A stretch of 64,000 nucleotides of DNA from Bacillota bacterium (GTDB lineage: Bacteria > Bacillota > Clostridia > Christensenellales > Aristaeellaceae). Location of the stretch: positions 15,674-79,673 of the forward strand of contig JAEZHM010000043.1 in assembly GCA_023416585.1 (NCBI GenBank), in the 5' to 3' direction. Position 1 is the first letter of the stretch, and each line of letters starts with the position of its first letter. Positions 15,885 to 24,965 of the stretch are shown here, piece by piece. Under the pieces are notes generated by a model that was not told where the DNA came from, made no database searches, and worked only from the letters and a program-made list of their open reading frames with translations. The position numbers were made by a program, and so were the translations under genes.

Positions 15885-16799
15885 GTGATCAAGTATTCTC
15901 TGAGCGATTTCGGTTTTCACCGGAATTATGCCAGCATCATCGACAACCCTGTTCAGCTGCTAACAGAGCATACGCATGACTACTTCGAATTGACTTTGGT
16001 TCGAAGCGGTTCCTGCGTCCACCACATCAACGGAACGAAGCAAAACCTGAGTACCGCCTGTTTAAGCTTCATCCGCCCCAGCGACTGCCACTATTACCAG
16101 CCGCTTACCCCGGGGTTTGCGATCATCAACGTCTGCATCCCCAGGGATACGATCAGCAGCCTGTTTGAATACCTGGGCAATGGCTTTGAGCCCTCCAGGC
16201 TGTTAAACGCACCCACGGCGCCCACCATACAAATCACCATGACCGAATTCGAGGCAGTTCAAAATGAGCTCAAGCAGCTGATTTTGTACAAGAAGCTGCT
16301 GGGGCAAAAAGCCGACGCCCTATTTCATATTACGCTCATGAACATCATCACCCGCCACTTTCCCATGACGCTGGCATACAATCATACAAACGTGCCGTTG
16401 TGGCTGCAATGGCTGATCCTGGAAATGTTTAAAAAAGAAAACTATGTGGAAGGTCTTCCGGCCATGTACCGCCTTTCCAACAAAACGCAGGAGCACATTT
16501 GCCGCTCCTGCCGGAAATATCTGAAACTGTCGCCCTCCCAGCTGATCAACGATATCCGGCTGCGCCAGTCCGCCCATATGCTCATAAATACAGGCGACAA
16601 GATCATCGACATCTGCCACGAGTCCGGCTTTGACAACCTGAGCAACTTCTATCACCTGTTCAAAAAAACATACGGCATGTCGCCCAGGCAATTCCGAATT
16701 CTCAAAGACCCAACCCGTGTTCAGGAGAATGCCATTGCCAGCGCCATCTTCCCCGATACGCTGCCCATAGGCGATCCCCCACCGGGAATTTCCAGGTAA
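15885..16799 (+). CDS. AraC-family transcriptional regulator
   Basis: 304 residues, GTG start after AAAGGGTGA (an ATG three bases earlier runs straight into a stop). The N-terminal cupin-like sensor domain includes HTHDYFELTLVRSGSCVHHI. The C-terminal AraC DNA-binding domain, about 195-285, has DIRLRQSAHMLINTGDKI and the second helix-turn-helix DICHESGFDNLSNFYHLFKK. Such two-domain members usually activate sugar-use genes when the sugar binds the cupin. It is divergent from the glycyl radical enzyme operon and is its most likely regulator. Confidence 0.92.
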   Translation: MIKYSLSDFGFHRNYASIIDNPVQLLTEHTHDYFELTLVRSGSCVHHINGTKQNLSTACLSFIRPSDCHYYQPLTPGFAIINVCIPRDTISSLFEYLGNGFEPSRLLNAPTAPTIQITMTEFEAVQNELKQLILYKKLLGQKADALFHITLMNIITRHFPMTLAYNHTNVPLWLQWLILEMFKKENYVEGLPAMYRLSNKTQEHICRSCRKYLKLSPSQLINDIRLRQSAHMLINTGDKIIDICHESGFDNLSNFYHLFKKTYGMSPRQFRILKDPTRVQENAIASAIFPDTLPIGDPPPGISR

Positions 16800-16977
16800 C
16801 ATATTTACTTTGTGGAAAAATACTCTTTAATTCTGCAGTCATGCCGGCCCTGAATGAAATGGATGACATGTCTTACTTACATTTCCAACTGTACAGACCG
16901 AATATGGGATATTTGCCACATACGCAGCACATCTTTATTACGCAAGCAACATCCCATTCAATAGGGAGGGAAGCGGC

Positions 16978-17951
16978 ATGAAATTCATGCGCCTCATTCT
17001 GCTGTTTACTATCATAGTTCTCCAGTTCACAAGTCTGGGAGCGTGCGCTAAGGCAGCTCAGGCCAGCTGGGGTCACCCCCTGCTTCCACGCAGGTAGAAA
17101 ACGACCCGACGACCGTCTATTATTCCAGGATGATGGCGCTGAACGCAAATGATGCACGCCGTTCCAGCGTATCGGACAGCTATTTACAAAACAAGTTGAT
17201 CGCCGATGTCAAAAAAGGAATCCACACCGTAAATAACGTACCAGCCCCGGATGCGGCGAGATGGCGGGGCTACGTCGGGCAATACGGCGGAAAATACAAC
17301 AGAACTCCGTTTTATATGGGCCCTTACACAGTCTCAGAAAAAAATGGGGAGTTGTTTTTTGACAGCGCCCGATTGCATGAGGTGCAGCCCGGGTTGTTTT
17401 TCACCGAGGACGGAGAGGCGCTGGACCTTCGGGGCAGCACGCCCGCCTACCGCAATATGCCGCTTGAAAAGCTGGACTTCGGGCTTGATCTTTACATGAT
17501 TTTTGGATTGGCCTGCGCTGCGGTCCTTATTTCGACCACCGCCCTGTGGCCGCTTACCGGCCTTATAAGGCGCATGAAAAGAAAGGGGAGCCTGAGCGGA
17601 AAATCTCACTGGCGGATCGGCGTTTTGCCAAAGCTGACGCAGGCTGTTTATTCTAGCGCGCTGCTTGCCAGTGTCGCATGCATCGCGTTTCTTGTGATGC
17701 TGTCGGCAAAAAACAGCGCAGACGGCGCCTTAAGCCTTGCAAATCTTAACTACCTGCGCTTTGATATACAGGCGCTTACCATCATTACGCCGCTGATACT
17801 GGCTCTATCGCTGGCGGTGCTGGCGTTTGTGGTCATCGCCTGGGCGAAAAAGTACTGGACCATGCTGGAAAGAATCTATTTTTCGTTCGCCGCGGCAGTG
17901 GGATTCACCCTAGTCTTCTTTATATTCCGGCTTAATTTCATTTACCTATAG
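16978..17951 (+). pseudogene. Frameshifted lipoprotein/membrane protein, possibly a remnant serine hydrolase
   Basis: A good ribosome site (GGGAGGGAAGCGGC) leads an ATG at 16978. The first frame encodes a lipoprotein signal (core LILLFTIIVLQF, lipobox SLGAC) and stops at 17095. The next frame continues without interruption from about 17076 to 17951. One extra C in the C-run at 17076-17080 would join them into one protein of about 324 residues. The second part has the words WRGYVGQYGGKY and PGLFFTEDGEALDLRG, then four membrane helices. That resembles the C-terminal half of beta-lactamase-like serine hydrolases with membrane tails, but the catalytic domain (SxxK, YxN) is absent. Either a decayed, internally deleted gene or a sequencing error in a homopolymer; the family assignment is tentative. 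Confidence 0.6.
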
Positions 17952-18013
17952 AATTGCCGCGCAGCTTTTAGCCGTATCGGTCCTGGTCTTTACAGCAAAA
18001 GCGTGCATTCGAA

Positions 18014-18050
18014 CAAAAAGCATGCCGCCTGCGTATTGCAGGCGGCATGC
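18014..18050 (-). terminator. Terminator of the SorC-to-GH127 operon
   Basis: Perfect 13-base stem GCATGCCGCCTGC (18020-18032) with complement at 18038-18050, followed on the leftward strand by TTTTTGTT (complement of 18012-18019). Confidence 0.88.
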
Positions 18051-18068
18051 TCATTAAAGAAAGGGATA

Positions 18069-19925
18069 TCAGCGCTCAATCCTTTTTTCTACCGGGAAAT
18101 AGATGGTGTAGGGATCATTGCCGATCTGATACAAGGGCTTAAAGCGTATGCCGAAGGGCTGGCGGTATGTCTTCCAGCCCGTTCGCCACTGCTGCCACTG
18201 GCGCTCATCATCGGCACACAGAATCGTCCCCTCCGGATGCTGCACATCGCCGTACAGCAGGTGTTCTTCGCTGACGAGGCCGGCCAAACAGACCGGGCCA
18301 TCCAAAAAGGCGACCATATTGGCATCATCGGGAAGCGGGCAGCAGGTCAATTCCTTGCCAATACGAACTGTAAGCAAGTCATTTTGCCATACGCGGGATA
18401 TCTCCACAAAGCCGCCTTCCACAGCAGTGCATTTCACTTCTTCCCCGTTGACCCATGCGGTCATGCCGCCTGCTATCCAGCCGGGCGCCCGCAGGCGCAC
18501 GGAAAATTCCACTGGTTTCTCCGCCGCAATGCGAAGATTCATGCAAACATTGGACGGGCGGCTTAAAACCTCGCGGTTGACAGGTGAATCTGTCAGCATG
18601 TCGCCGCCTGTTTGCGGGTTGGCCGTTTGTTTTAGGTTTACTTTTATGCCGTTTACTTCCACTTCAGCCGAAGAATCAAGGTACTGGGCCACGGCAATGC
18701 CATTCTTAAACTGATAGTAGATGCTTTCATGATGCACGGCGTTCGCCTGCAAAAGCGTGCAGTGGCAGCACCAGAAATGATCAAGCTCTGACCCCCAGCG
18801 CTTTTGCGCCCCCGGAATCATTGGCAGATAATAGGCTACGGTGGTGGCATGCCGTTCATGGGGCGCCATCAGCATTTCCACCGTCTCATCCTCCCAGTAC
18901 CCCTGGGCGAAGATGCCGTTATAGAGGTTGCGCTCCCAATAGTCGGCATACTTTGCATCCCCTGTCCAGCGAAGCAGGTATTGGGAAAGGCGCATCATGT
19001 TGTATACGACGCAATGCTCCTGGTTTTTGTCGCCCAGCCGGGCCGAAAGCTGCCCCAGGGGCGTCCATACTTCTCCAGATGTCTGCCCGCCCGTAGCGAA
19101 CATACCGCGTTTGGTAACAGCCATATCCCAATACGCTTCCACCACGCTGCGGTAATACGCTTCCCCTGTCACCTCATAGGCCCTGGCATATCCCTGCATC
19201 TCCGGTACGGTGGCGTTGGCGTGCATATTGGTCAGCATGTCGGTTCCATGCAGCAGCGGGTCAGCCAGCCGGGGGCGCTCGTAGCGGCGCATCAGCGCCA
19301 AATGCTTTTCATCACCAGTCACGGCGTATAGGTCGGCCCAATATTCCATGATGCCGCCCGTTTCCTCATGGTCCATCATGTCGCTCATATTCTCACGGGA
19401 GATGTCATTGGTAAAATCATAGAACCAATCGGCGCACTTTTTCACGATTTCCAAGGCCTGCACATTCCCTGCGAAGCAGTACATGTCCAAGAGGCCCATC
19501 ATATTCTTGTGGCAGACGTATTGGGGAGCCCAGGGATGTTTGCCCTGCTTTAGCCAGTGCATATGTTTTTCAGGGATGGGAAAGGCCCACCGGCCGCCGT
19601 TTGCTTCCTGGCAGCGGGCAATTTCACTGACGATATGGTTGGCCTTGGCCAGAAGCTCGTGATCCCCCGTATCCCTGTACATGTGTGCCGCGGCGCTGAG
19701 CCAGTGTCCGCACACCGTGCCCCGTATATCGGAGGTGGGCGCGTCCCAGCCCCAATGGATGCCTTCCGGCTTGTAGTTCATACGGATCAGCCCAGCCTCC
19801 AGGTAATGGGAGCGGAGCAGGTTCTCACTGGTTAAGCGCATCATGTAGGCGCGGTTGCGGTCGCGCCTTAACATGGCCTCCCCCGGCAAAAGATGTGCCG
19901 CAACAGATTGATAGCGTTGTTCCAT
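18069..19925 (-). CDS. Glycoside hydrolase family 127 (beta-L-arabinofuranosidase type)
   Basis: 618-residue intracellular enzyme of the DUF1680/GH127 family, whose known members remove beta-L-arabinofuranose from plant glycans and extensin. The unusual zinc-cysteine catalytic centre is visible: Glu303-x-Cys305 in NQEHCVVYN and the pair Cys386-Cys387 in HFWCCHC, matching the Glu, Cys and Cys-Cys set of the characterised Bifidobacterium enzyme. The alpha/alpha barrel spans about 1-410 and beta-sandwich domains follow. There is no signal peptide, so the sugar must be imported first. It is the last gene of the SorC operon, 23 bases after the aldolase. The ATG at 19925 has GGAGGGAAATGGA upstream. 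Confidence 0.92.
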   Translation of the reverse strand: MEQRYQSVAAHLLPGEAMLRRDRNRAYMMRLTSENLLRSHYLEAGLIRMNYKPEGIHWGWDAPTSDIRGTVCGHWLSAAAHMYRDTGDHELLAKANHIVSEIARCQEANGGRWAFPIPEKHMHWLKQGKHPWAPQYVCHKNMMGLLDMYCFAGNVQALEIVKKCADWFYDFTNDISRENMSDMMDHEETGGIMEYWADLYAVTGDEKHLALMRRYERPRLADPLLHGTDMLTNMHANATVPEMQGYARAYEVTGEAYYRSVVEAYWDMAVTKRGMFATGGQTSGEVWTPLGQLSARLGDKNQEHCVVYNMMRLSQYLLRWTGDAKYADYWERNLYNGIFAQGYWEDETVEMLMAPHERHATTVAYYLPMIPGAQKRWGSELDHFWCCHCTLLQANAVHHESIYYQFKNGIAVAQYLDSSAEVEVNGIKVNLKQTANPQTGGDMLTDSPVNREVLSRPSNVCMNLRIAAEKPVEFSVRLRAPGWIAGGMTAWVNGEEVKCTAVEGGFVEISRVWQNDLLTVRIGKELTCCPLPDDANMVAFLDGPVCLAGLVSEEHLLYGDVQHPEGTILCADDERQWQQWRTGWKTYRQPFGIRFKPLYQIGNDPYTIYFPVEKRIER

Positions 19926-19948
19926 TCCATTTCCCTCCGCAATTTTTT

Positions 19949-20731
19949 CTATCTGAGGTTGTCTTTGATCTGCGCAATGACGCCTTGCATATCGCTGTTT
20001 TGCCAGACATTGCGGCCGAACATCAGGCCGCAGATAGGCATCTCATTCAGCCTTTTCAAGGAATCGGTCAATCCATTGCGGGTGGGCAGCTTCGCGCCGC
20101 CCAGCACAAAGGTCGGCATCTGCAGTTTTTCAATGATGTCGCACATGGCTTTCGTATCCTCAATAATAGGGATTTTCAGCACATCGGCCCCCACCTCCAT
20201 GGCGGTGCGGCAGCCGTTGTACAATTCCTCCGCCTGGCGGTTTGGATCAAGAAATGATTCATTCCCGAAAAACACGACCTCCGCCAGACAGGAGATGTGC
20301 AGCCGCCTTCCAACAACCGCGAAGCGGGACAGGTCCCTGGCGTTTCTGATCATTTCCTTTTTATCCGAATAAACGTTGAAAAACATTTTAAAGCAGTCCG
20401 GGTTATAATTTCCGGCCTCCTCAGGGTCAAGGATGATTTCCCGCTCGGTAAGGCATGTCATTTCCCCCACCTGTTTGGTTGCCACAACATCCACCGTGAT
20501 CAGCCGGTTGATATTTTCAAGGGAAAGCCCCATGTTCTCCGCCTGACGGTAAACCCCCGGGGCGGCGATAATGCCGTCCACATTCCTGTCTGAAATAACG
20601 TTTTTCAGCGTATCGAGCGGGCGGTCAAGCCCCTGAATATCGGGAAAACTCATGCCGTGATCCAGCGCCACAATAAGCTGCTTGCTTTGATCCGTCAGCC
20701 TTCCCTTGGTCCACGATATCGCATAATCCAA
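19949..20731 (-). CDS. Class I aldolase of the DeoC/LacD/FbaB family, TTG start
   Basis: 260-residue TIM-barrel lyase that forms a Schiff base with a ketose or ketose phosphate. The N-terminal VALDHGMSFPDIQGLDRP is the signature of the FbaB/LsrF branch. Lys186 in GADVLKIPI is the likely Schiff-base lysine, and VLGGAKLPTRNG is the phosphate-binding loop. The frame starts at TTG (20731) after CGGAGCGG; there is no better ATG. It sits between the permeases and GH127 and in the same operon as DhaK/DhaL. I infer that it cleaves an imported sugar derivative to release dihydroxyacetone, or its phosphate, for that kinase. The exact substrate is unknown; an LsrF-like thiolase role is less likely because no other lsr gene is present. 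Confidence 0.82.
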   Translation of the reverse strand: MDYAISWTKGRLTDQSKQLIVALDHGMSFPDIQGLDRPLDTLKNVISDRNVDGIIAAPGVYRQAENMGLSLENINRLITVDVVATKQVGEMTCLTEREIILDPEEAGNYNPDCFKMFFNVYSDKKEMIRNARDLSRFAVVGRRLHISCLAEVVFFGNESFLDPNRQAEELYNGCRTAMEVGADVLKIPIIEDTKAMCDIIEKLQMPTFVLGGAKLPTRNGLTDSLKRLNEMPICGLMFGRNVWQNSDMQGVIAQIKDNLR

Positions 20732-20776
20732 TATATATCCGCTCCGTTTCCTCTATATGGTAACCTATGCAATTGG

Positions 20777-21652
20777 CTATTTAACCCCTTTATATACCAT
20801 GCCGGCAATAAAAAACCGCTGGCAGAAATAATAGATCAAGATGCAGGGCAGCGCCAGCACCACGGAGGCGGCCATCTGCACAGGCATCAAGGTCATGACT
20901 TCCTTGCTGGAGCGCAGGTACATAAGCGCTAGTGCAGCGGTCCTATTGCCCTCCCGCGTGATATAAATAAGCGGTTTGAAAAAATCGTTCCAGTGGTACA
21001 TGAACACATAAATGGCGGAGGTGGCCAGCACGGGCTTTGATAAGGGAAGGTAAATATTCCAGAAAATGCGGTAGCGGGAGCAGCCGTCTATTTTGGCCGC
21101 ATCGCTCAGCTCATTGGAGATGCCCAGGAAAAACTGGCGAAGCAGGAAGATTTGGAACGCGTCCGCAAAAAGAGAAGGTACCCATAGCGGCTTCATGGTG
21201 CCATACCACCCAATCATCTTAAAGAGTATGAACTGGGGGTAAAAGACCACATCCTTGGGCAGCATCATGGTGACAAGCACGAACAGGAACAGCTTTTCCT
21301 TGTGGCGCCAGTGCTGTGTGGCAAAACCATAGGCAACCATGGCGCAGCTTAATACATAGCCCAGGATGTTGGCAGCCGTCACCCATACCGTGTTGAAAAG
21401 GAACGTTCCAAAGCTGTAATCCTGGAACAGGCGGATATAGGCATTCAGGTCCGGTGCCTTGGGCAGCCATTGTATAGGGAGAATATAGATTTCATCCGGC
21501 TTTTTGAGAGAGGTGGAAACCATCCAGAAAAATGGCAGGATCATGGCGACACTGCCAAGCACGAGAACGGTATAGATCATTGTGCGGGGTAGAATGATGC
21601 GGGAAAAACGATGTCTTGCAGCACGCTTTCCTGCAATCGTAACCGTATTCAT
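20777..21652 (-). CDS. Sugar ABC transporter permease, MalG type
   Basis: 291 residues, six predicted helices. EAA loop NELSDAAKIDGCSRYRIFWN at about 185-205, and C-terminal QRFFIAGMVYKGVK. It overlaps the MalF-type gene by 4 bases (ATGA), so translation is coupled. It is part of the SorC/DhaKL operon; no ATPase is encoded here. Confidence 0.92.
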   Translation of the reverse strand: MNTVTIAGKRAARHRFSRIILPRTMIYTVLVLGSVAMILPFFWMVSTSLKKPDEIYILPIQWLPKAPDLNAYIRLFQDYSFGTFLFNTVWVTAANILGYVLSCAMVAYGFATQHWRHKEKLFLFVLVTMMLPKDVVFYPQFILFKMIGWYGTMKPLWVPSLFADAFQIFLLRQFFLGISNELSDAAKIDGCSRYRIFWNIYLPLSKPVLATSAIYVFMYHWNDFFKPLIYITREGNRTAALALMYLRSSKEVMTLMPVQMAASVVLALPCILIYYFCQRFFIAGMVYKGVK

Positions 21653-22566
21653 AAAAGCTTGCCCCCTTCCCCGCCGTCGTAGTAAACCTTGCCTGCTGAT
21701 GTTTTAAGCACAAGAAGCGAGATTAGGCAAATGATGAAAAACATGATCCAGCCCTGCGCACTTGCCTCACCCATCTTGCGGTAGACAAAAGCGTTGTTGT
21801 AAATGTAATACGCGTAGAAGGTGGTAGATTCATTAGGCCCGCCCTGGGTCATGACATAGGACTGGGTAAACGTCTGCATGGCGCCAATGATGCCCGTAAG
21901 CGTCGTAAACAAAAGCGTGGGGCTGATGCCGGGCAGCGTGATGTTCCACATTTTGCGACCCCAGGTCGCCCCGTCGATGTCGGCAGCTTCGTACTGCTCA
22001 GTGGGTACACCCTGCAAAGCGGCAAGATACAAAACGATATTGGCGCCCACGTTCCACAGGGACATCAATATTAAAGACGGCATGGCCCAGTTTTCATCAT
22101 AAATCCATTTGGGCCCCTGTATGCCGATCAGGGATAGCAGGTGGTTCAATATGCCGAACTCCGGCTGGAACATCCACATCCAGACAAGGGCGACCACCAC
22201 GCCAGATACGATGGCCGGCAAATAAAAAATGGTGCGGAAGACGTTCATGCCGGCCAGTTTGTTGTTCAGCAGCATGGCCAGCAGTACAGACACAACAATG
22301 TTGAGCGGTACAGCAAACAAAGCATAGGTAAAAGTAACACTGAGCGATTTGTAAAACAGATGGTCCTTGAAAATCGTCTGAAAATTCTGAAGCCCCACAA
22401 AGACCGGCGGCTTTAATAGGTTCCAGTTGGTTAGGCTGATGTAGGCGGATACGACCATGGGGATAAGCATCAATGTGATAAAACCGATAAGCCAGGGGGA
22501 AATGAAGATAAAAAAGCCGCGTCGTTCCGCCCGTTCCAGCTTTGACATTTTCATTTGCTGGGCCAT
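21649..22566 (-). CDS. Sugar ABC transporter permease, MalF type
   Basis: 305 residues. First helix at about 17-40 (FIFISPWLIGFITLMLIPMV), then YISLTNWNLLKPPVFVGLQNF as in other family members. EAA loop EQYEAADIDGATWGRKMWN at about 195-215. AAAGGGGAG precedes the ATG. It is separated from the binding-protein gene by a terminator-like hairpin (22585-22654). Confidence 0.92.
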   Translation of the reverse strand: MAQQMKMSKLERAERRGFFIFISPWLIGFITLMLIPMVVSAYISLTNWNLLKPPVFVGLQNFQTIFKDHLFYKSLSVTFTYALFAVPLNIVVSVLLAMLLNNKLAGMNVFRTIFYLPAIVSGVVVALVWMWMFQPEFGILNHLLSLIGIQGPKWIYDENWAMPSLILMSLWNVGANIVLYLAALQGVPTEQYEAADIDGATWGRKMWNITLPGISPTLLFTTLTGIIGAMQTFTQSYVMTQGGPNESTTFYAYYIYNNAFVYRKMGEASAQGWIMFFIICLISLLVLKTSAGKVYYDGGEGGKLL

Positions 22567-22584
22567 GATACAAACTCCCCTTTC

Positions 22585-22654
22585 AAAAAGGGCTGCCGCG
22601 CCCGGGCGGTGAAGCCATATTCACAAATACGGCGGTACACCCGGCGCGGCAGCC
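22585..22654 (-). terminator. Leaky terminator/attenuator between binding protein and permeases
   Basis: GGCTGCCGCGCC (22591-22602) pairs perfectly with 22643-22654. Read leftward the stem is followed by CTTTTT, an intrinsic-terminator layout, yet the permeases continue the operon. It probably sets a high ratio of binding protein to permease. Confidence 0.7.
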
Positions 22655-22668
22655 TCTCTCCTTCAAGC

Positions 22669-23928
22669 TTATTGCCCGGCAGGCAGCAGCCCTTCCAGGC
22701 CGTTTTGAATTTCCGCCGCGCAGTCCGCCGCACCAAACGTATTGGCAATCAGCTTGTCGAAAGCGGGCGTCAGCACCTTGCTGCGCATTTCTTCAAAATT
22801 GGTCAGCATGGGATATCCATTCTTGCCTTCAGGAACGGTATCCACACGCAGGTATGCATGTTCCGGCGCGCCCTCTCCCTTAAGCACTGCATCAGAAGAG
22901 GCGATCTCCTTATTGATAACCGTAATGAGGCCAGGGCCGGCCAGCAGTTCCTGGGCACGGTCAGATTGGAAGTACTTGGCGAACGCCTTGGCCAGTTCGG
23001 GGTTATTTGTCGCGCCGTTCACGGCGTAGCCGGCCACATAGAACATGGTCTTGTGCTCACCGCCGGCGGGCTTTGGTACGCGCGCCACATCCCACTTGAA
23101 GGTGTTCACCTTGGAGTATTCGGCAAGCGCCCAAGCGCCGGTCACCTGCATGGCAACCTTGCCCGTGGAGAAGGAGCCGCCCAGCAGCTCGGCGTTCTTG
23201 GTATCCGGAGCGATGCCGTCTTTATAAATGCAATCCTGCACAAACTGAAGCGCATTGACCGTCGCGTCGCTATTGAAGGTGACGGATGTGGGGTTGGTCA
23301 TGTCGTTGAAATACTCGCCTCCAAAGGAGACGACGATGGGGTAAATATCGTCAAAGGTGATGGCGTACTGCTTGTTGCCGTCCACGGTCCCGGAAAGCTT
23401 TTTGCCGGCCGCGGCGAAATCATCCCAAGTCCAGTCGTCCGTCGGGTAGGCAACGCCCGCCTTGTCAAACATGTCCTTGTTGTAGAACAGAAGGAAGGTA
23501 TCGCTGCCGTTGACGGTGGCGATATGGTCTCCCTTATAGCAGTACTGTGGATACATTTCCGTGGTAAACTTGTCCGCGTTGAAGAAATCCTTCTCCGTTT
23601 CGAACATTTCGTTCAGGTTGAGCAGCAGGTCGTTGCTGGCCCAGGCGGCAAAAAAGTGGGGATGGCCGTAGATCACGTCCGGCGCATCGCCGCCCAGGAA
23701 CATGGTATCGATCTTTTGCACGTAGTTGTCCGGAATGTATTCCAGCTCCACCGTGCAGCCGGAGTTCTCTTCCATGAATGCGGCAATGATCTTTTCATTG
23801 ATTTCTTTCTCGGCAACGGATCCCCAGGTGGAATAGCGGATGGTGCCGCTCAGTCCCTCCGCACAGGCCATCGCCGTAAGGCTGAGGCAAAGTATGGTTA
23901 CCAGGAGCATGCATAGAAACCGTTTCAT
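22669..23928 (-). CDS. Sugar ABC transporter solute-binding protein (family 1)
   Basis: 419 residues. The signal peptide, about 1-23, ends LTAMACAEG; a Cys is present but not in a good lipobox (M-A-C lacks the Leu/Val at -3), so cleavage after ACA is more likely. The mature start LSGTIRYSTWGSVAEKEIN is typical of family 1 receptors, as are VLLFYNKDMFDKAGVAYPTD-like words in the first lobe (KDMFDKAGVAYPTDDWTWDD). AAAGGAGGATACTT precedes the ATG at 23928; an in-frame start 186 bases upstream runs back into DhaK and is rejected. Receptor for the SorC-operon importer. Confidence 0.92.
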   Translation of the reverse strand: MKRFLCMLLVTILCLSLTAMACAEGLSGTIRYSTWGSVAEKEINEKIIAAFMEENSGCTVELEYIPDNYVQKIDTMFLGGDAPDVIYGHPHFFAAWASNDLLLNLNEMFETEKDFFNADKFTTEMYPQYCYKGDHIATVNGSDTFLLFYNKDMFDKAGVAYPTDDWTWDDFAAAGKKLSGTVDGNKQYAITFDDIYPIVVSFGGEYFNDMTNPTSVTFNSDATVNALQFVQDCIYKDGIAPDTKNAELLGGSFSTGKVAMQVTGAWALAEYSKVNTFKWDVARVPKPAGGEHKTMFYVAGYAVNGATNNPELAKAFAKYFQSDRAQELLAGPGLITVINKEIASSDAVLKGEGAPEHAYLRVDTVPEGKNGYPMLTNFEEMRSKVLTPAFDKLIANTFGAADCAAEIQNGLEGLLPAGQ

Positions 23929-23972
23929 AAGTATCCTCCTTTTATTCCTTCCGTCTTTAAGACGGTAAGATA

Positions 23973-24965
23973 TTAAAATTGACTCACATTGCATGGCGCG
24001 TGCCACAAATCCAGCATGTTGTCCGTAACAGAGCAAAAAGAGACAGATACGCCCGACAACTCCTGCGTGGTCAGATAATTGCCGACCTTGCACCCGGCCA
24101 CCTTCAGGCCGCACCCGGCAAGATAAGCGTTTATCTCACCATACAGAATGCTCATCTCCATCATGGTCATGGCTCCGGCGCCATTCACGAATACAAGCAT
24201 GTCGTCGCCTGCCTTGTATTCCCCATCCTCCATGAGATTTTGGGATATGATCCCGGCCAGTTCCTTTGCGGTGGGCAGCTTGATCCGCCCGCCGCCGCCC
24301 TCACCATGAACGCCCATGCCCAACTCGATCTCATCCTCGGGCAGCGTTGTAAACAAGGGCAGACCGGAAATAGGATGGGTGCAATTGGTGACAGCCACGG
24401 CGTAGGTGCGTGTCCTGTCCCTTACCTTTTCAAACATGGCAACTAATTCATCCATACCGGCTCCCCGCTCCGCCAGTGCGCCCACGATCTTGGCATAGAA
24501 CAGCATACCGCCGATCCCGCGCCTGTCCTCTATAAATTCCTTGGGTGCTGAGGCGATATCGTCATAAAACAGCACGGACTGGACAGGGATGCCTTCTTCC
24601 TTTGCCTTGTCTACGGCGATGCCAGCGTTGAGCACATCGCCCGAGTGGTTCTGCACGGCCACCAATACCGGCCCGCCTTCGCCCAGCCGTTTGATAGCCT
24701 CATAGATGCGGGGCGCGGAAGCGCAGGTGAAGATTTCGCCAGGCACGTTCAGGTCAAACATGCCCTCCCCCACCCAGCAGACCACAGCCGGCTCATGGCC
24801 CGCGCCGTTGCCCATCATAAAGCGGACCTTTCCCTTCTCCTTGGGATGAACGCGTTCCACCATGTGGGTCCCGGGTACAAGCTGGATGATATCCTGATGC
24901 GCAAGGGTATAGCCCTTCAGCGTATCCTCCACCAGTGAAGAGGGATTGTTCATGATCTTTTTCAT
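23973..24965 (-). CDS. dhaK: Dihydroxyacetone kinase subunit DhaK-like
   Basis: 330-residue substrate-binding subunit that holds dihydroxyacetone (or a related ketose) as a hemiaminal. The covalent-binding His220 lies in LGMGVHGEGGGG; MGNGAGHEPAV (His57) and NHSGD (about 106-110) match the DhaK substrate loops. The nucleotide subunit DhaL is encoded directly upstream with a 4-base overlap. No DhaM phosphotransferase is found in the window. The pair could therefore use ATP, as split relatives of single-chain kinases do, or a DhaM from elsewhere. A close relative with erythrulose or another ketose as substrate is possible. Confidence 0.9.
   Translation of the reverse strand: MKKIMNNPSSLVEDTLKGYTLAHQDIIQLVPGTHMVERVHPKEKGKVRFMMGNGAGHEPAVVCWVGEGMFDLNVPGEIFTCASAPRIYEAIKRLGEGGPVLVAVQNHSGDVLNAGIAVDKAKEEGIPVQSVLFYDDIASAPKEFIEDRRGIGGMLFYAKIVGALAERGAGMDELVAMFEKVRDRTRTYAVAVTNCTHPISGLPLFTTLPEDEIELGMGVHGEGGGGRIKLPTAKELAGIISQNLMEDGEYKAGDDMLVFVNGAGAMTMMEMSILYGEINAYLAGCGLKVAGCKVGNYLTTQELSGVSVSFCSVTDNMLDLWHAPCNVSQF

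Noticed and set aside
19949..20731. LsrF (autoinducer-2 thiolase)
   Set aside because: The N-terminal DHG motif is shared across the FbaB/LsrF branch, and no lsrK, lsrG or Lsr transporter is present; DhaKL and GH127 point to sugar metabolism.
22555..23916. 453-codon open frame on the + strand
   Set aside because: Lies opposite the binding-protein gene 22669-23928, which has a signal peptide, ribosome site and family motifs. The antisense frame is a by-product of GC-rich third positions and has no domain character.
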